A stretch of DNA of 33,659 bases, from positions 1 to 33,659 of the IMG/VR virus record IMGVR_UViG_3300042562_000149, one strand, 5' to 3'. The DNA comes from a virus. Shown here in pieces: positions 6,706 to 15,035 of the stretch; positions within the stretch are counted from its first letter, which is position 1; every line of letters starts with the position of its first letter. A program made the position numbers and the translations under genes. The notes under the pieces are model-generated. The model saw only the letters and a program-made list of their open reading frames with translations, did not search any database and had not been told where the DNA came from.

Positions 6706-8690
6706 TGTATAACCTTAAATACTTTTTTACCTTTTACGCAGATAGAGATACTAGGATTGAGAATGGTACTCCAGATGATTATACTTGTGATATATCGCAG
6801 TTAGATTATGATGGTGAAGTAATAGAAATTCAGGCTCAACAGAATCCTATACAGATTAACTATCAGAATACTTCAAGCAATAAGCTAGAGGCTATCATAG
6901 GCTCAGAGTGTACCTTAAACCTAATAGCTACTGAGGACTTTGAATTAGAGGATTTATATACTGAGAATGAGCGTGAGTTTTTAGTAGAGATATTTAGAAA
7001 TGGAGGCTTAATTTGGTCAGGCTTTATCATTCCAGATGGATGTCAGGAAGCGTTCACCTTTGCACCTTATCCAATTTCTGTAAATGCCGTTGATGGGTTA
7101 GGATTGCTTAAAAATCTGTCCTATGTCCAGAATGATGGTAATTTCTATTTAGGCAAACAAAGTTTTTTAGAGGTTATAAATGCCTGTCTAATTCGATTAG
7201 ATGCTCCTTCATTGGTCTTAAATACTTGCGTTAATATTTATGAAACGAGCATGACTCAGGGCAATTCATACGATCCTCTGGCATTGTCTTTTGTAAATAG
7301 TGAGAGGTACATAAAAGATGACCAATTTACTCCAATGAATTGCGAGGATGTACTAAGGTCAATACTAGAGGAATGGACTGCGGTGATGATACAAAGCGGT
7401 GGCGAATGGTATATTTATAGACCAACTGAATTGGCTTTAAGTGGTGATTTAGCATTTAGAAAATATTTAGATGGGCAAAGAGTTTATGATCAACCAACTG
7501 TTACGATTGACTTAGATGCTACTTTAGGAGGTGAGAGTGAGGGCGTTATTTTATCGCCTTATTTCCATATCAATACCGACCAGATGAAGATGATAGATAG
7601 ACCATATAAAAATGCGTCTATGGCTTATCTGTATGGTAAACTTGAGAATACAGATGAGAAATTAGCAAATCCAAATCTAACAGGAGCAGGGCAAAGTTGC
7701 GGAGGCGATCCGATTGGTCCTTGTGATAGCGTAACTATTCCCGGTTATACTAAAACAGGCACAATGTATGCAGGTTTATATCCAACTGGTGGAGTAATAT
7801 TTTACACTACAGGAGGCACTTACCCTGTATTGACTGACTATTATCAAAACAATAACTTAATTCCTGTAACATTAAACATAACTGTACAAGAGAGATTAAA
7901 ATTTATCATTGAATATGAGAATCCTGATCCTTTATATGGAACGGATATGAATTTTGTGATTAGCTTATATGATGGAATAAGCACTCATTATTTACAGGCA
8001 GATGGAAGCTGGGCAATTACACCAGCTGCTCCAGGTATTGAATATTATCAAATTAGAAGTCCAATAGGTGCAGGAGGTACGGAAACAATTATATCTAATG
8101 CCGTTCCAATTAGCGGAAATGTTACCTTTAGAATATTAGCGCCTTCAGGTACTGTAAATGATATAGTTTATACTCGGATTTCTGCTTATGTATTTTTAGA
8201 CTTTGGGGATGAGATAGGTGAGATACATACGGCAACACAAACAGGTAAATTTACTTTTGTGCCTGAGACTATCAATGTCTTTAATGGAGATAGTCCTAAT
8301 GTAATGTACGTTGGTGCTATATATCAGGATGATGAGGTTACTTTAACAGAACGATGGGTAAGGCGTGGATTATCTGAGTCTATTTTAGCAGTTCCTTATG
8401 AGGTTAATAAACAATTTCTAAGGATTGCAGTTGAAGAAAAACAAAGGTTATATGCAGGACCATTTGTAAGGTTTGAGGGTTCTATCTTTGGATATTTTAA
8501 TCCTGTGACTAGATGGTCTATTAACTCTATTACAGGGTACTTCATGAATCTAAGTTTAAACTATGATCTTCAGCAAAATATCTGCAAAGCAGTATTAGGT
8601 AGGATTGTAAATGAAGAGATAGCTTTAGATTATGTTAAAACTCCAGACTATGGAGCAACAACTCGGGTAACAGTAAAAGGAACGCCATGA
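6705..8690 (+). CDS. Distal tail / baseplate-type protein, 661 aa
   Basis: The start overlaps the tape measure stop by one base (TAATG), placing it where Dit and Tal proteins are normally coded. The first 130 residues (YFFTFYADRDTRIE, then IEIQAQQNPIQINY and GLIWSGFIIPDGC) look like an opening beta-barrel domain seen in long tail proteins of Bacteroidetes phages. The mid part has PMNCEDVLRSILEEW, and the C-terminus ends in a beta-rich domain (RWVRRGL and VRFEGSIFGYFNP). Probably the hub or distal tail component that links the tube to the fibre. I do not recognise a peptidase or glycan hydrolase motif. Confidence 0.65.
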   Translation: MYNLKYFFTFYADRDTRIENGTPDDYTCDISQLDYDGEVIEIQAQQNPIQINYQNTSSNKLEAIIGSECTLNLIATEDFELEDLYTENEREFLVEIFRNGGLIWSGFIIPDGCQEAFTFAPYPISVNAVDGLGLLKNLSYVQNDGNFYLGKQSFLEVINACLIRLDAPSLVLNTCVNIYETSMTQGNSYDPLALSFVNSERYIKDDQFTPMNCEDVLRSILEEWTAVMIQSGGEWYIYRPTELALSGDLAFRKYLDGQRVYDQPTVTIDLDATLGGESEGVILSPYFHINTDQMKMIDRPYKNASMAYLYGKLENTDEKLANPNLTGAGQSCGGDPIGPCDSVTIPGYTKTGTMYAGLYPTGGVIFYTTGGTYPVLTDYYQNNNLIPVTLNITVQERLKFIIEYENPDPLYGTDMNFVISLYDGISTHYLQADGSWAITPAAPGIEYYQIRSPIGAGGTETIISNAVPISGNVTFRILAPSGTVNDIVYTRISAYVFLDFGDEIGEIHTATQTGKFTFVPETINVFNGDSPNVMYVGAIYQDDEVTLTERWVRRGLSESILAVPYEVNKQFLRIAVEEKQRLYAGPFVRFEGSIFGYFNPVTRWSINSITGYFMNLSLNYDLQQNICKAVLGRIVNEEIALDYVKTPDYGATTRVTVKGTP

Positions 8691-9025
8691 TGTTATACAT
8701 AAACGATATACCTGTAGGGTGTTTAACCTCTGTAAGTAGATCAGAGCAGATATCTTTTATAGGTACTTGCAAGACTACACAGTCAGGCGCTCAGACGCAA
8801 TTAGGAAGGCTCTACACCTACTCAATTCCTTTTGAAGGTGTTATGACTACAGATAACAGTATAATGTCATGGACAGGCTTAAAAGCGTTAGAAAGAATTA
8901 AGGTTAATTGGGAAATTGTTGGTCCTGATATTGAAGCAGGGCAAGGATTCATTGAGAATCTTGAGATATTGGGTGAGGTTACAGATTTTATAAAATTTAG
9001 TGGGAGTATAATAGGCTATGACTAA
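8687..9025 (+). CDS. Tail tube paralogue 2, 112 aa
   Basis: It shares blocks with the tail tube protein at 3439: MLYIND-PVGCLTS, a TCK segment, TYSIPFEGVM, then ENLEILGE and FIKFSGSIIGYD, aligning with the tube protein's IRT--PVACLTS, TYSYEIPFEGVF and FTGTLLGDGD. It is closer still to its neighbour at 9018. It overlaps the upstream distal tail gene by 4 bases (ATGA) and the downstream paralogue by 8. A tube-like protein here could form an end ring or baseplate collar between hub and fibre. Structural role is inferred. Confidence 0.7.
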   Translation: MMLYINDIPVGCLTSVSRSEQISFIGTCKTTQSGAQTQLGRLYTYSIPFEGVMTTDNSIMSWTGLKALERIKVNWEIVGPDIEAGQGFIENLEILGEVTDFIKFSGSIIGYD

Positions 9026-9473
9026 TTTAATGCTTTACATCAATGACTTGCCAGTAGGTTGCTTATTAAGCAATAGCTTGAGCGAATCTATTAGTTTTAT
9101 TAAGACTTGCAAAAGCACAGAGGAAATGGGGCAAAAGCAGTTAGGTCAGTTGCATTCTTATTCTGTAAATTTTGAGGCGGTTTATGCCGTAGATCAGGCA
9201 ATCATAGGATGGAATGATATTAAGGATTTAGGCAGGTCTAGGAAGATGATGGATTGGTCTATGGTAAACCTAGATACAAACGAAGGAGATGCAGGAGAGG
9301 GATTTTTAGAGAATTTGGAGATAACGGGAACATCAGAGGATTTTATTAAATTTGCAGGAACGATAACAGGATATGGAGCAATAATTGATTCTAATCAAAT
9401 ATTCTACGTTTGGGCATCTGATACTGATACCTATGTTGATAATGGCGGTGATGAATATGTACTTGTAAATTAA
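9018..9473 (+). CDS. Tail tube paralogue 3, 151 aa
   Basis: This has the same block order as the preceding gene: LMLYINDLPVGCLLSNSLSES, a TCKSTEE segment, YSVNFEAVY, then ENLEITGTSEDF and IKFAGTITGYGAI. A C-terminal extension of about 20 residues (NQIFYVWASDTDTYVDNGGD) is absent from the 8687 product and resembles short structural tags preceding fibre genes in Bacteroidetes phages. Duplication of an ancestral tube gene is the simplest explanation. It lies 5 bases upstream of the fibre gene, so it may serve as the fibre's docking subunit. Confidence 0.7.
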   Translation: MTNLMLYINDLPVGCLLSNSLSESISFIKTCKSTEEMGQKQLGQLHSYSVNFEAVYAVDQAIIGWNDIKDLGRSRKMMDWSMVNLDTNEGDAGEGFLENLEITGTSEDFIKFAGTITGYGAIIDSNQIFYVWASDTDTYVDNGGDEYVLVN

Positions 9474-9478
9474 AAGAT

Positions 9479-12349
9479 ATGCCAGTAATTAATGGAGTTT
9501 ATTTAAAGGATTTTGCTGCTTTACCTAGCGCAGTAGTTGATGCTAACATCATACCTATTGCAATCTCAGGCAATCAGATAGCGTATAGGACAACTGTTGG
9601 AGGTATTGTTACGGATGCCAGAGTAACAAGCAAGTTACTTACAGGCTTATCGGTCACAGGAGGAGCGGTGGTTGCTACTGATACAATCTTACAAGCATTC
9701 GGCAAAGTCCAAAACCAAATTAATAGCAAAGTTAGTTCTGTTGGCTTAACGATGCCCGCTGCTTTCTCAGTTGCTAACTCACCAATTACAAGCGCAGGGA
9801 CTTTGGCAGTAACGGCAATAGGTGCGGCATCTCAGTATATTAGAGGCGATGGAGCATTAGCTGATTTCCCAACAACTGGGGGAGGTGGATCATCGGTTGC
9901 CTATTATCTAAACGGCTCAGTCAGTCAGGGTACAATAGGTGGGAATGCCTACTACGAAATGAATAAGACGCCTGTTATCGGCACAGGTACTGATTTCACT
10001 ATAGCAGCTGATGGATATATTGCTCAGTTTATAACCGATGCAAACGACCCTGCATCTTTACTAATACCGGCAGGAAATTGGAACGTAGAGATGTATTTTA
10101 GTGCATCATCTAGCGGAGGTACGCCATCATTTTACGTAGAGGTTTACAAATATAACGGCACTACTTTTACGTTGTTAGGTAGTAGCGCAACTACGCCAGA
10201 GGGCATAACAAACGGAACGGCAATAGATATTTATTATACATCGGTTGGTATTCCTGAAACAGTTTTAGCAATAACAGATAGGTTAGCTATTCGGGTTTAC
10301 GTTACGCATTCAGGCAGGACAATTACGCTACATACAGAGGACAATCATTTATCAGAGATAGTTACAACTTTCTCAAATGGATTAACGGCGCTTAACGGCT
10401 TAACAAAACAGGCTCAGTATTTTGCAGTTGGAAGTACAGGTACTGATTTTAATATTTCAAGTTCTGTTGATACTCATACTTTTAATATACCTGATGCAAG
10501 TGCGAGTAATAGAGGTTTAATAACCACAGGGACTCAGACTATTGCAGGTGATAAAACCTTTACAGGCAATATAAACGCAAGTCCAACAAGCGGAAATGCA
10601 ATACAAGCATATACAACAAGTTCGGTTGCTATTCAGGTTGGAAGTACGACAGGCGGTGGACTTTTAGCGAATTCAACAACAGGTGCAGCAATTAGCGGGA
10701 ATGCGACAGGAACTGGTGGACATGGGATAGTAGGTCAAGCATCAGGAACCGCAGGGGCAGGAGGTTATTTTTCAGGAGGTTCAAGTGCAACTTATGCAGT
10801 TTTTGCAACTGCCACAGGAAGTACAACAACTGCCTTATATGGAACTGCAAACTCTGCTAGTTATCCAGTTCAAAGATTAGTACAATTTGGTGCAGGGGCA
10901 ATTGCATTTTTTGATAATTCAGGTGGTACAGTAGTAACTATTTCAAATGCAGGTAATCTTACCGCTAATTCATTTGTTAAAACAGGAGGCACGTCATCTC
11001 AATTTCTAAAAGCTGATGGTTCGGTAGATACAAATACTTACCAAGGTGCAATTACTTTAGGCGCAATAGGAATAACTCCAAACGCAAATGCAGCGAGTTT
11101 AGTTGGCAGTATTTTAAATCTACAACCTGCCAATGCTTCATTCGGAGGCGTTGTTACCACAGGAACGCAAACAATAGCGGGTGATAAAAATTTTACAGGA
11201 AATATTGCTGCTCAGCAAATTACATCTAATCTTACAAGTGGTTATGCTTTTTTTACAAATAATATAACCAATGGTTTTGGTGGATATTTTGGTGTAAGTG
11301 GAACAGGTTCTCATAGTATTTATGCTGGAGCAGCTAGTGGCAATTCAATTCAAGCACGTAATAATTCAAGCACCTACGCAACTATAAATGTAATAAATGA
11401 TGGGTCGGGAAACATTGCTACTTTTGGAAATTCAGGCATAGGACTTGCTTCTATTACAAATGCAGGTGGTTTAACGCTTACAGGAGCATTAAGTGGTACA
11501 AGTGCTACGTTTAGTGGCAATGTAACTTTATCAGCAGCAGCTACAAATAAATATATTGAATATACTAACAATAATGGCAGTACATTAATTACAAATGCTT
11601 TAAATAATAACTCATACATAACAGGTGCTTTAAGTGGTGAAGCATTAATTTTAAGTGGGACTATTGGTAAAGGATTAAGGATTGGTAATACTGCTGATAA
11701 TGTTAGCTATTTATCATTTACATCCACAGGAGCAGCTACGTTTAGTTCATCGGTTACATCAGTTGGTAATATTGTAGCAGACTCTGCTGCATTGATGGGG
11801 CAGGTACCTACTTATGGAACATTAAACGCACAATTTTCACATAAAGATAGAGCAGGAGCAGGAGAATATTCATTCCTATCTGCATCTACAGGAGAAACTT
11901 TTATCAACTCTAAAACAGGTGCACATATTTATTTTAGAGTTAATAATGGCAATATTGGCACATTCTTTTCTACAGGAAATTTATTAATAGGAACAGGTAC
12001 AACAGATGCAGGTTACAAGCTAGATGTTAATGGAAAAGTTAGAACAAATACGGGATATGCTCAAAATAATGGTGGTGTAAGTATGGGTAGTAATGTTGCT
12101 ACGACTATTTTTACATTATCTGGAGATAGGGGATTGTATATAGTTTATGTATCATTATCAGCTGGAGATGGTTCACCAGCAAATTACTCTGCCTCAGCAA
12201 TGATAGCATTTGACACTTCTGCATCAAGAATAATGCAACAAACAGATGGCTCAAATCTTTTTATAACTATAAGTGGTAATAATATTCAAGCAAGACAAAC
12301 AAGTGGAAATACAAATACTGTATCTTATAGTTTAATAAAAATAATTTAA
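9479..12349 (+). CDS. Tail fibre / receptor-binding protein, 956 aa
   Basis: The sequence is low in Cys and rich in Gly, Ser, Thr, Ala and Asn, with many short beta-repeat turns, as in trimeric fibres. A block reading ITTGTQTIAGDKTFTGNI near residue 347 recurs near 559 as a variant (VTTGTQTIAGDKNFTGNI). KTGGTSSQFLKADGSVDTNT and a late GYKLDVNGKVRTN segment are common in Bacteroidetes phage fibres and their host adhesins. There is no visible S74 intramolecular chaperone at the C-terminus; the last 90 residues look like a small beta-sandwich that could be the receptor-binding tip. Host range is probably set here. Confidence 0.8.
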   Translation: MPVINGVYLKDFAALPSAVVDANIIPIAISGNQIAYRTTVGGIVTDARVTSKLLTGLSVTGGAVVATDTILQAFGKVQNQINSKVSSVGLTMPAAFSVANSPITSAGTLAVTAIGAASQYIRGDGALADFPTTGGGGSSVAYYLNGSVSQGTIGGNAYYEMNKTPVIGTGTDFTIAADGYIAQFITDANDPASLLIPAGNWNVEMYFSASSSGGTPSFYVEVYKYNGTTFTLLGSSATTPEGITNGTAIDIYYTSVGIPETVLAITDRLAIRVYVTHSGRTITLHTEDNHLSEIVTTFSNGLTALNGLTKQAQYFAVGSTGTDFNISSSVDTHTFNIPDASASNRGLITTGTQTIAGDKTFTGNINASPTSGNAIQAYTTSSVAIQVGSTTGGGLLANSTTGAAISGNATGTGGHGIVGQASGTAGAGGYFSGGSSATYAVFATATGSTTTALYGTANSASYPVQRLVQFGAGAIAFFDNSGGTVVTISNAGNLTANSFVKTGGTSSQFLKADGSVDTNTYQGAITLGAIGITPNANAASLVGSILNLQPANASFGGVVTTGTQTIAGDKNFTGNIAAQQITSNLTSGYAFFTNNITNGFGGYFGVSGTGSHSIYAGAASGNSIQARNNSSTYATINVINDGSGNIATFGNSGIGLASITNAGGLTLTGALSGTSATFSGNVTLSAAATNKYIEYTNNNGSTLITNALNNNSYITGALSGEALILSGTIGKGLRIGNTADNVSYLSFTSTGAATFSSSVTSVGNIVADSAALMGQVPTYGTLNAQFSHKDRAGAGEYSFLSASTGETFINSKTGAHIYFRVNNGNIGTFFSTGNLLIGTGTTDAGYKLDVNGKVRTNTGYAQNNGGVSMGSNVATTIFTLSGDRGLYIVYVSLSAGDGSPANYSASAMIAFDTSASRIMQQTDGSNLFITISGNNIQARQTSGNTNTVSYSLIKII

Positions 12350-12358
12350 TCAAATAAT

Positions 12359-12685
12359 ATGAAAAACATAACACCTATCTCTATATGGGATAACGGAACA
12401 AATCAGAGCGCATCAATCTTAAACGCCTATTGTATTAATGATAATCTAAGTACATCAGCATCGTTTTACTATTCTCTTTTGAGCGATACAATGCAACAAC
12501 TTGCTCAAGGTAATTTATCTATGTCAGGCGAAGTTTATGATGCGTGGCAGACAAATGATTATGCTTATGATTGGGTAGCTACTCAACTTAATTTAACTAT
12601 TACAGGTGATTACGTTCCTCCTGTTGTTGAGCTGATAGCAGAAGTTACGCCAGAGCCTGAGCCGACTGATAATAATTTAGAATAA
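12359..12685 (+). CDS. Small fibre-associated protein, 108 aa, unknown function
   Basis: It begins MKNITPISIWDNG just 9 bases after the fibre stop. The core has repeated small polar residues with helix-forming stretches (FYYSLLSDTMQQLAQG and VYDAWQTNDYAYDWVATQL) and then a Pro/Glu-rich acidic tail (VTPEPEPTDNN). Proteins of this shape often follow fibre genes in Bacteroidetes phages. It may be a fibre accessory or assembly protein. I do not recognise a named family. Confidence 0.6.
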   Translation: MKNITPISIWDNGTNQSASILNAYCINDNLSTSASFYYSLLSDTMQQLAQGNLSMSGEVYDAWQTNDYAYDWVATQLNLTITGDYVPPVVELIAEVTPEPEPTDNNLE

Positions 12686-12691
12686 AACAAG

Positions 12692-12699
12692 TACATTTG
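12692..12699 (+). promoter_or_regulatory. Possible -7 box (TACATTTG)
   Basis: TACATTTG fits TAnnTTTG and lies 17 bases before the ATG at 12717, at the boundary of the structural and lysis regions. No -33 TTTG is visible at the right distance, so this is a weak candidate for a lysis-operon promoter. Confidence 0.3.
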
Positions 12700-12716
12700 A
12701 TAAACCAAAAACAAAC

Positions 12717-12908
12717 ATGAAAACCAAAGAAGAAGTACAACCAGAAGTACAAACAGAAGTACAAAAATTAAAAGTTGAGTTAACAGTACAAGAATGGGAA
12801 GCAGTATTAGCAGTAATAGAGCAATCAACAAGTCCGCACATTCAAGTTAAATCAGTAGCCGCAGAATTAGTTAAACAGTTACAACCGCAAATAAAAGATG
12901 ACAAATAA
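12717..12908 (+). CDS. Small acidic/helical protein, 63 aa
   Basis: The N-terminus carries a repeat of Glu-Val-Gln units (EEVQPEVQTEVQKLKVEL), followed by a predicted amphipathic helix (VQEWEAVLAVIEQS) and HIQVKSVAAELVKQLQPQI. The second half looks like a phage helper protein that packs as a helical hairpin. It overlaps the holin-like gene downstream by 11 bases. No family recognised; it may belong to the lysis operon by position. Confidence 0.55.
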   Translation: MKTKEEVQPEVQTEVQKLKVELTVQEWEAVLAVIEQSTSPHIQVKSVAAELVKQLQPQIKDDK

Positions 12909-13068
12909 TAATGCCGATTTAGCAACCATATTAAGCATTTCAAGTGCCATAGTTAGCATTGGAAACTTTCAACCATTAGTTACCTTAGTAGCCTCTTTGG
13001 TTGCCATTATCAGTGGATTATTTGCGATTAGGTATTACTACCGAGCAACTAAAAATTTAGATGATTAA
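12898..13068 (+). CDS. Small membrane protein, holin candidate, 56 aa
   Basis: ATG 12898 opens a frame ending TAA 13066-13068, nested by overlap between its two neighbours (11 bases upstream, 8 downstream). The product starts with polar MTNNNADLATILSI, has a weak hydrophobic stretch (about residues 9-22), a strong one (27-44, LVTLVASLVAIISGLF), and ends in a charged tail RYYYRATKNLDD. This layout fits small phage holins. A second candidate lies at 14359. The assignment rests on topology and position before the M15 lysin only. Confidence 0.55.
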   Translation: MTNNNADLATILSISSAIVSIGNFQPLVTLVASLVAIISGLFAIRYYYRATKNLDD

Positions 13069-13591
13069 GAACGGACTGATATTTTTATTAATATTAATGT
13101 CCGTTTTTTTGTTTTCTCTTAAACGAAAAGATAAAACCATTACAACAACTATAGTTGATACAGTAACAGTCACTAAAGAATTTACCAAGTTTACAAAAGG
13201 CGATAAAATACCTTTTAAGATTTTAGATACTATTTATAAGCAAAATTATGATACAACATACATTGTTAAAGATTATAACCAGGCTAAAGAGTTTACTGAT
13301 AGCATCAGACAAGATAGCAACCTCTTTGTCATCCGAGATACCATCAGCCAAAATAAAGTCATTGGCAGGTCATTCCAAGTTAAAATCCAAGAAAAAACCA
13401 TAACAATTACAAACAATATACAAGTCAAACCTAAATCAGCGTTATACATAGGATTTAGAAGCGATATAAGGCAAGATATGAGCAGAGTGGAACACAACGT
13501 TAGCCTATCATTTAAAACTCGGCAGAAAGGCTTATTTAGCGTCGGTTATGGAATGAGTGGTTATTCAGTAGGTTATGCAATAAAGTTATAG
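13061..13591 (+). CDS. Membrane-anchored periplasmic protein, 176 aa
   Basis: Residues 5-20 (GLIFLLILMSVFLFSL) form one N-terminal membrane segment followed by a KRKDK stop-transfer, leaving about 155 residues in the periplasm. That part is rich in Thr, Val and Ile with repeated TITT/TVTVT strands and a helical middle, and ends in beta-strand-like VSLSFKTRQKGLFSVGYG. Similar TM-plus-periplasmic proteins stand in the lysis regions of Bacteroidetes phages. It could be a spanin-like or envelope-disrupting protein. Family not certain. Confidence 0.55.
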   Translation: MIKNGLIFLLILMSVFLFSLKRKDKTITTTIVDTVTVTKEFTKFTKGDKIPFKILDTIYKQNYDTTYIVKDYNQAKEFTDSIRQDSNLFVIRDTISQNKVIGRSFQVKIQEKTITITNNIQVKPKSALYIGFRSDIRQDMSRVEHNVSLSFKTRQKGLFSVGYGMSGYSVGYAIKL

Positions 13592-13593
13592 TT

Positions 13594-13725
13594 ATGGCAA
13601 AGGCAATAAATGTAAGTGCATACGTTAAAAAATCAAGCAAAAGAGGCGTAGCTGCAAAAAGTAAAACGAGCAGTAATAAAACGAGCAAAAATTATAAAAA
13701 AAAATATAGAGGTCAAGGGCGATAA
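13594..13725 (+). CDS. Small, very basic protein, 43 aa
   Basis: ATG 13594 (2 bases after the upstream stop) opens a 43-residue frame with 14 Lys/Arg and no acidic residues. It begins MAKAINVSAYVKKSSKRG and ends KNYKKKYRGQGR. The terminal Y-R-G-Q-G-R occurs in short basic proteins of Bacteroidetes phages. It is probably disordered and could bind nucleic acid or the acidic cell wall surface. The low-complexity, A-rich DNA makes this call moderate. Confidence 0.5.
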   Translation: MAKAINVSAYVKKSSKRGVAAKSKTSSNKTSKNYKKKYRGQGR

Positions 13726-13736
13726 ATAATAATATT

Positions 13737-14030
13737 ATGGCAATCAAACAAAATTTAACAAATCCGTTACCTGTATCATTTAAAGATTTTAGTAAAAATC
13801 CTGTAGTTGGTACAATGTTTTTAGTAATCATTGGCATTAGCGTTCTATACATAGACATTAGAGGTAACTTTAATAGTCAATTAGAGGCTCAGAGTGCTAA
13901 GATTGAAAAGCTAGAAGCCAAGATGGATGCTATGGGACAGTCACTAATTAAGTGCGAGAGCGCAATGAGTGGAGCATCTGCAAAATTAAGTACATTAGAA
14001 TCATTGGGTAAAATACAAAAGATAAAATGA
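13737..14030 (+). CDS. Membrane-anchored coiled-coil protein, inner spanin candidate, 97 aa
   Basis: Residues about 23-39 (VVGTMFLVIIGISVLYI) form one membrane helix and residues 45-95 a coiled coil with regular Leu/Ala/Met spacing (SAKIEKLEAKMDAM). The gene overlaps the following lipoprotein gene by 4 bases (ATGA). An N-terminally anchored coiled-coil protein coupled to a lipoprotein is the layout of two-component spanins, which fuse inner and outer membranes at lysis. The family is not recognised by sequence, so the role is inferred from topology and order. Confidence 0.55.
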   Translation: MAIKQNLTNPLPVSFKDFSKNPVVGTMFLVIIGISVLYIDIRGNFNSQLEAQSAKIEKLEAKMDAMGQSLIKCESAMSGASAKLSTLESLGKIQKIK

Positions 14031-14362
14031 GATATTTAGCATTCATACTGCTTTTATCTTCATGTTCTACGGCTGAAGTTGAGCAGGTAAATAAATACGA
14101 TACTTTACTCTTAAAAATAGAGAAAAGCCAAAAGGTAATGGATAGCAGTATTGTTGAGGCGACAAAGAAAGAGGCTAAAATAATTAATAAAACTGTGCAA
14201 AGCATTATTCAAGACAAAAAGCAAATAGCAGAATTAGTTACTCAGGTAGCTGAAGCAAAAGCAAACACTAGAGTTGAGATACAAGTGCAGACTATTAGAG
14301 ATACTGTTTTTGTGACAGAAAAGAAAAACTTTTGGGGTAAAAGTAAAAAGGATACATTATGA
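14027..14362 (+). CDS. Lipoprotein with coiled coil, outer spanin candidate, 111 aa
   Basis: The N-terminus MRYLAFILLLSSCST is a short lipoprotein signal: basic residue, hydrophobic core, and lipobox L10-S-S-C13. The mature protein is largely helical (KIEKSQKVMDSSIVEATKKEAKI and later QIAELVTQVAEAKA), followed by a beta segment RVEIQVQTIRDTVFV and a Lys-rich end. Paired with the anchored coiled-coil gene upstream, it fits the outer-membrane member of a spanin pair. It also overlaps the next gene by 4 bases, giving a strictly coupled lysis operon. Confidence 0.6.
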   Translation: MRYLAFILLLSSCSTAEVEQVNKYDTLLLKIEKSQKVMDSSIVEATKKEAKIINKTVQSIIQDKKQIAELVTQVAEAKANTRVEIQVQTIRDTVFVTEKKNFWGKSKKDTL

Positions 14363-14571
14363 CAGAGTTTTTTAAAGATGAGAACGGCAATCTAAGCATG
14401 AAGCGTTTATGCGGTTTGCTTTGTGTAATTGCCTTATGCGTGACTATGTACCATAACTCGTTTAGTGAGGAGCATACTGCACCATCAACTATACTTGTGG
14501 AATCAGTAGCTTTGTTGGCATTCGGTTGTTTAGGTTTGACATCAGCCGAGAAAATACTTAAAAAGAAATGA
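14359..14571 (+). CDS. Two-TM holin-like protein, 70 aa
   Basis: The protein opens TEFFKDENGNLSMKRLCG, a cytoplasmic start often seen in small holin-like phage proteins, then has a first membrane helix (about 17-33, LCGLLCVIALCVTMY), a short periplasmic loop with HNSFSEEH, a second helix (about 44-62, ILVESVALLAFGCLGLT) and a Lys-rich C-terminus (EKILKKK). The N-in/C-in topology and the position directly before the peptidase gene, with a 4-base overlap, make it the better of the two holin candidates. Confidence 0.68.
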   Translation: MTEFFKDENGNLSMKRLCGLLCVIALCVTMYHNSFSEEHTAPSTILVESVALLAFGCLGLTSAEKILKKK

Positions 14572-15017
14572 AACTATCTACACATTTAGATTTATCAGAG
14601 GTTATACGTAGCGATAGTGCAAAGCGTAATGGCATCAGCAATATGCCTACGCCAGAGCATATTGAAAACTTTAAGATATTAGCAACTAAAGTATTTGAGC
14701 CTATTAGGGAGCATTTTGGCGTTCCTATTCGTATATCATCTGGTTATCGATCAGCAGAGTTAAACAAATGTATTGGCGGATCTGCTACCAGTCAGCACTC
14801 AACTGGCGAGGCAATAGACATAGATCAAGACGGCACTACTATAACTAATAAGCAGGTATTTGATTACATAAAGGATAATCTAGCCTTTGATCAGCTGATT
14901 AATGAGTTTAATTATGCATGGGTGCATGTAAGCTATAAGGCAAATGGTAAGCAAAGAGGCGAGATCCTAGAGGCTTATAAAGAGGGTAAAGCAACTAAAT
15001 ATAAATTATATAAATAA
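14568..15017 (+). CDS. M15-family peptidase endolysin, 149 aa
   Basis: This is a Peptidase_M15_3-like zinc enzyme that cuts peptide cross-links in peptidoglycan. Visible catalytic elements are ISSGYRSAELNKCIGGS, then S-Q-H77-S-T-G-E-A-I-D84-I-D (zinc His and Asp), and FDQLINEFNYAWVH120VS carrying the third zinc ligand. There is no signal peptide, so it depends on a holin for release. It covers one domain only, without a wall-binding module, at the normal length for phage M15 lysins. It closes the lysis operon. Confidence 0.9.
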   Translation: MKLSTHLDLSEVIRSDSAKRNGISNMPTPEHIENFKILATKVFEPIREHFGVPIRISSGYRSAELNKCIGGSATSQHSTGEAIDIDQDGTTITNKQVFDYIKDNLAFDQLINEFNYAWVHVSYKANGKQRGEILEAYKEGKATKYKLYK

Positions 15018-15024
15018 TTTTTTA

Positions 15025-15032
15025 TATCTTTG
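15025..15032 (+). promoter_or_regulatory. Probable -7 box (TATCTTTG)
   Basis: TATCTTTG is a full match to TAnnTTTG, sits in the AT-rich gap after the lysin gene, and ends 3 bases before the ATG at 15036. No -33 TTTG is found at the expected distance. If active it would yield a transcript starting at about the start codon (leaderless). Confidence 0.4.
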
Positions 15033-15035
15033 TAT

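Noticed and set aside
12610-12831. Reverse-strand Leu/Val-rich frame that looks like a membrane protein
   Set aside because: It covers the antisense of the EVQ-rich repeats in the small gene at 12717 and crosses a gene boundary. All supported genes are on the + strand.
13273-14205. Several reverse-strand frames in the lysis region resembling membrane proteins
   Set aside because: They mirror A-rich coding strands of Lys-rich coiled-coil proteins and have no overlap-coupled neighbours.
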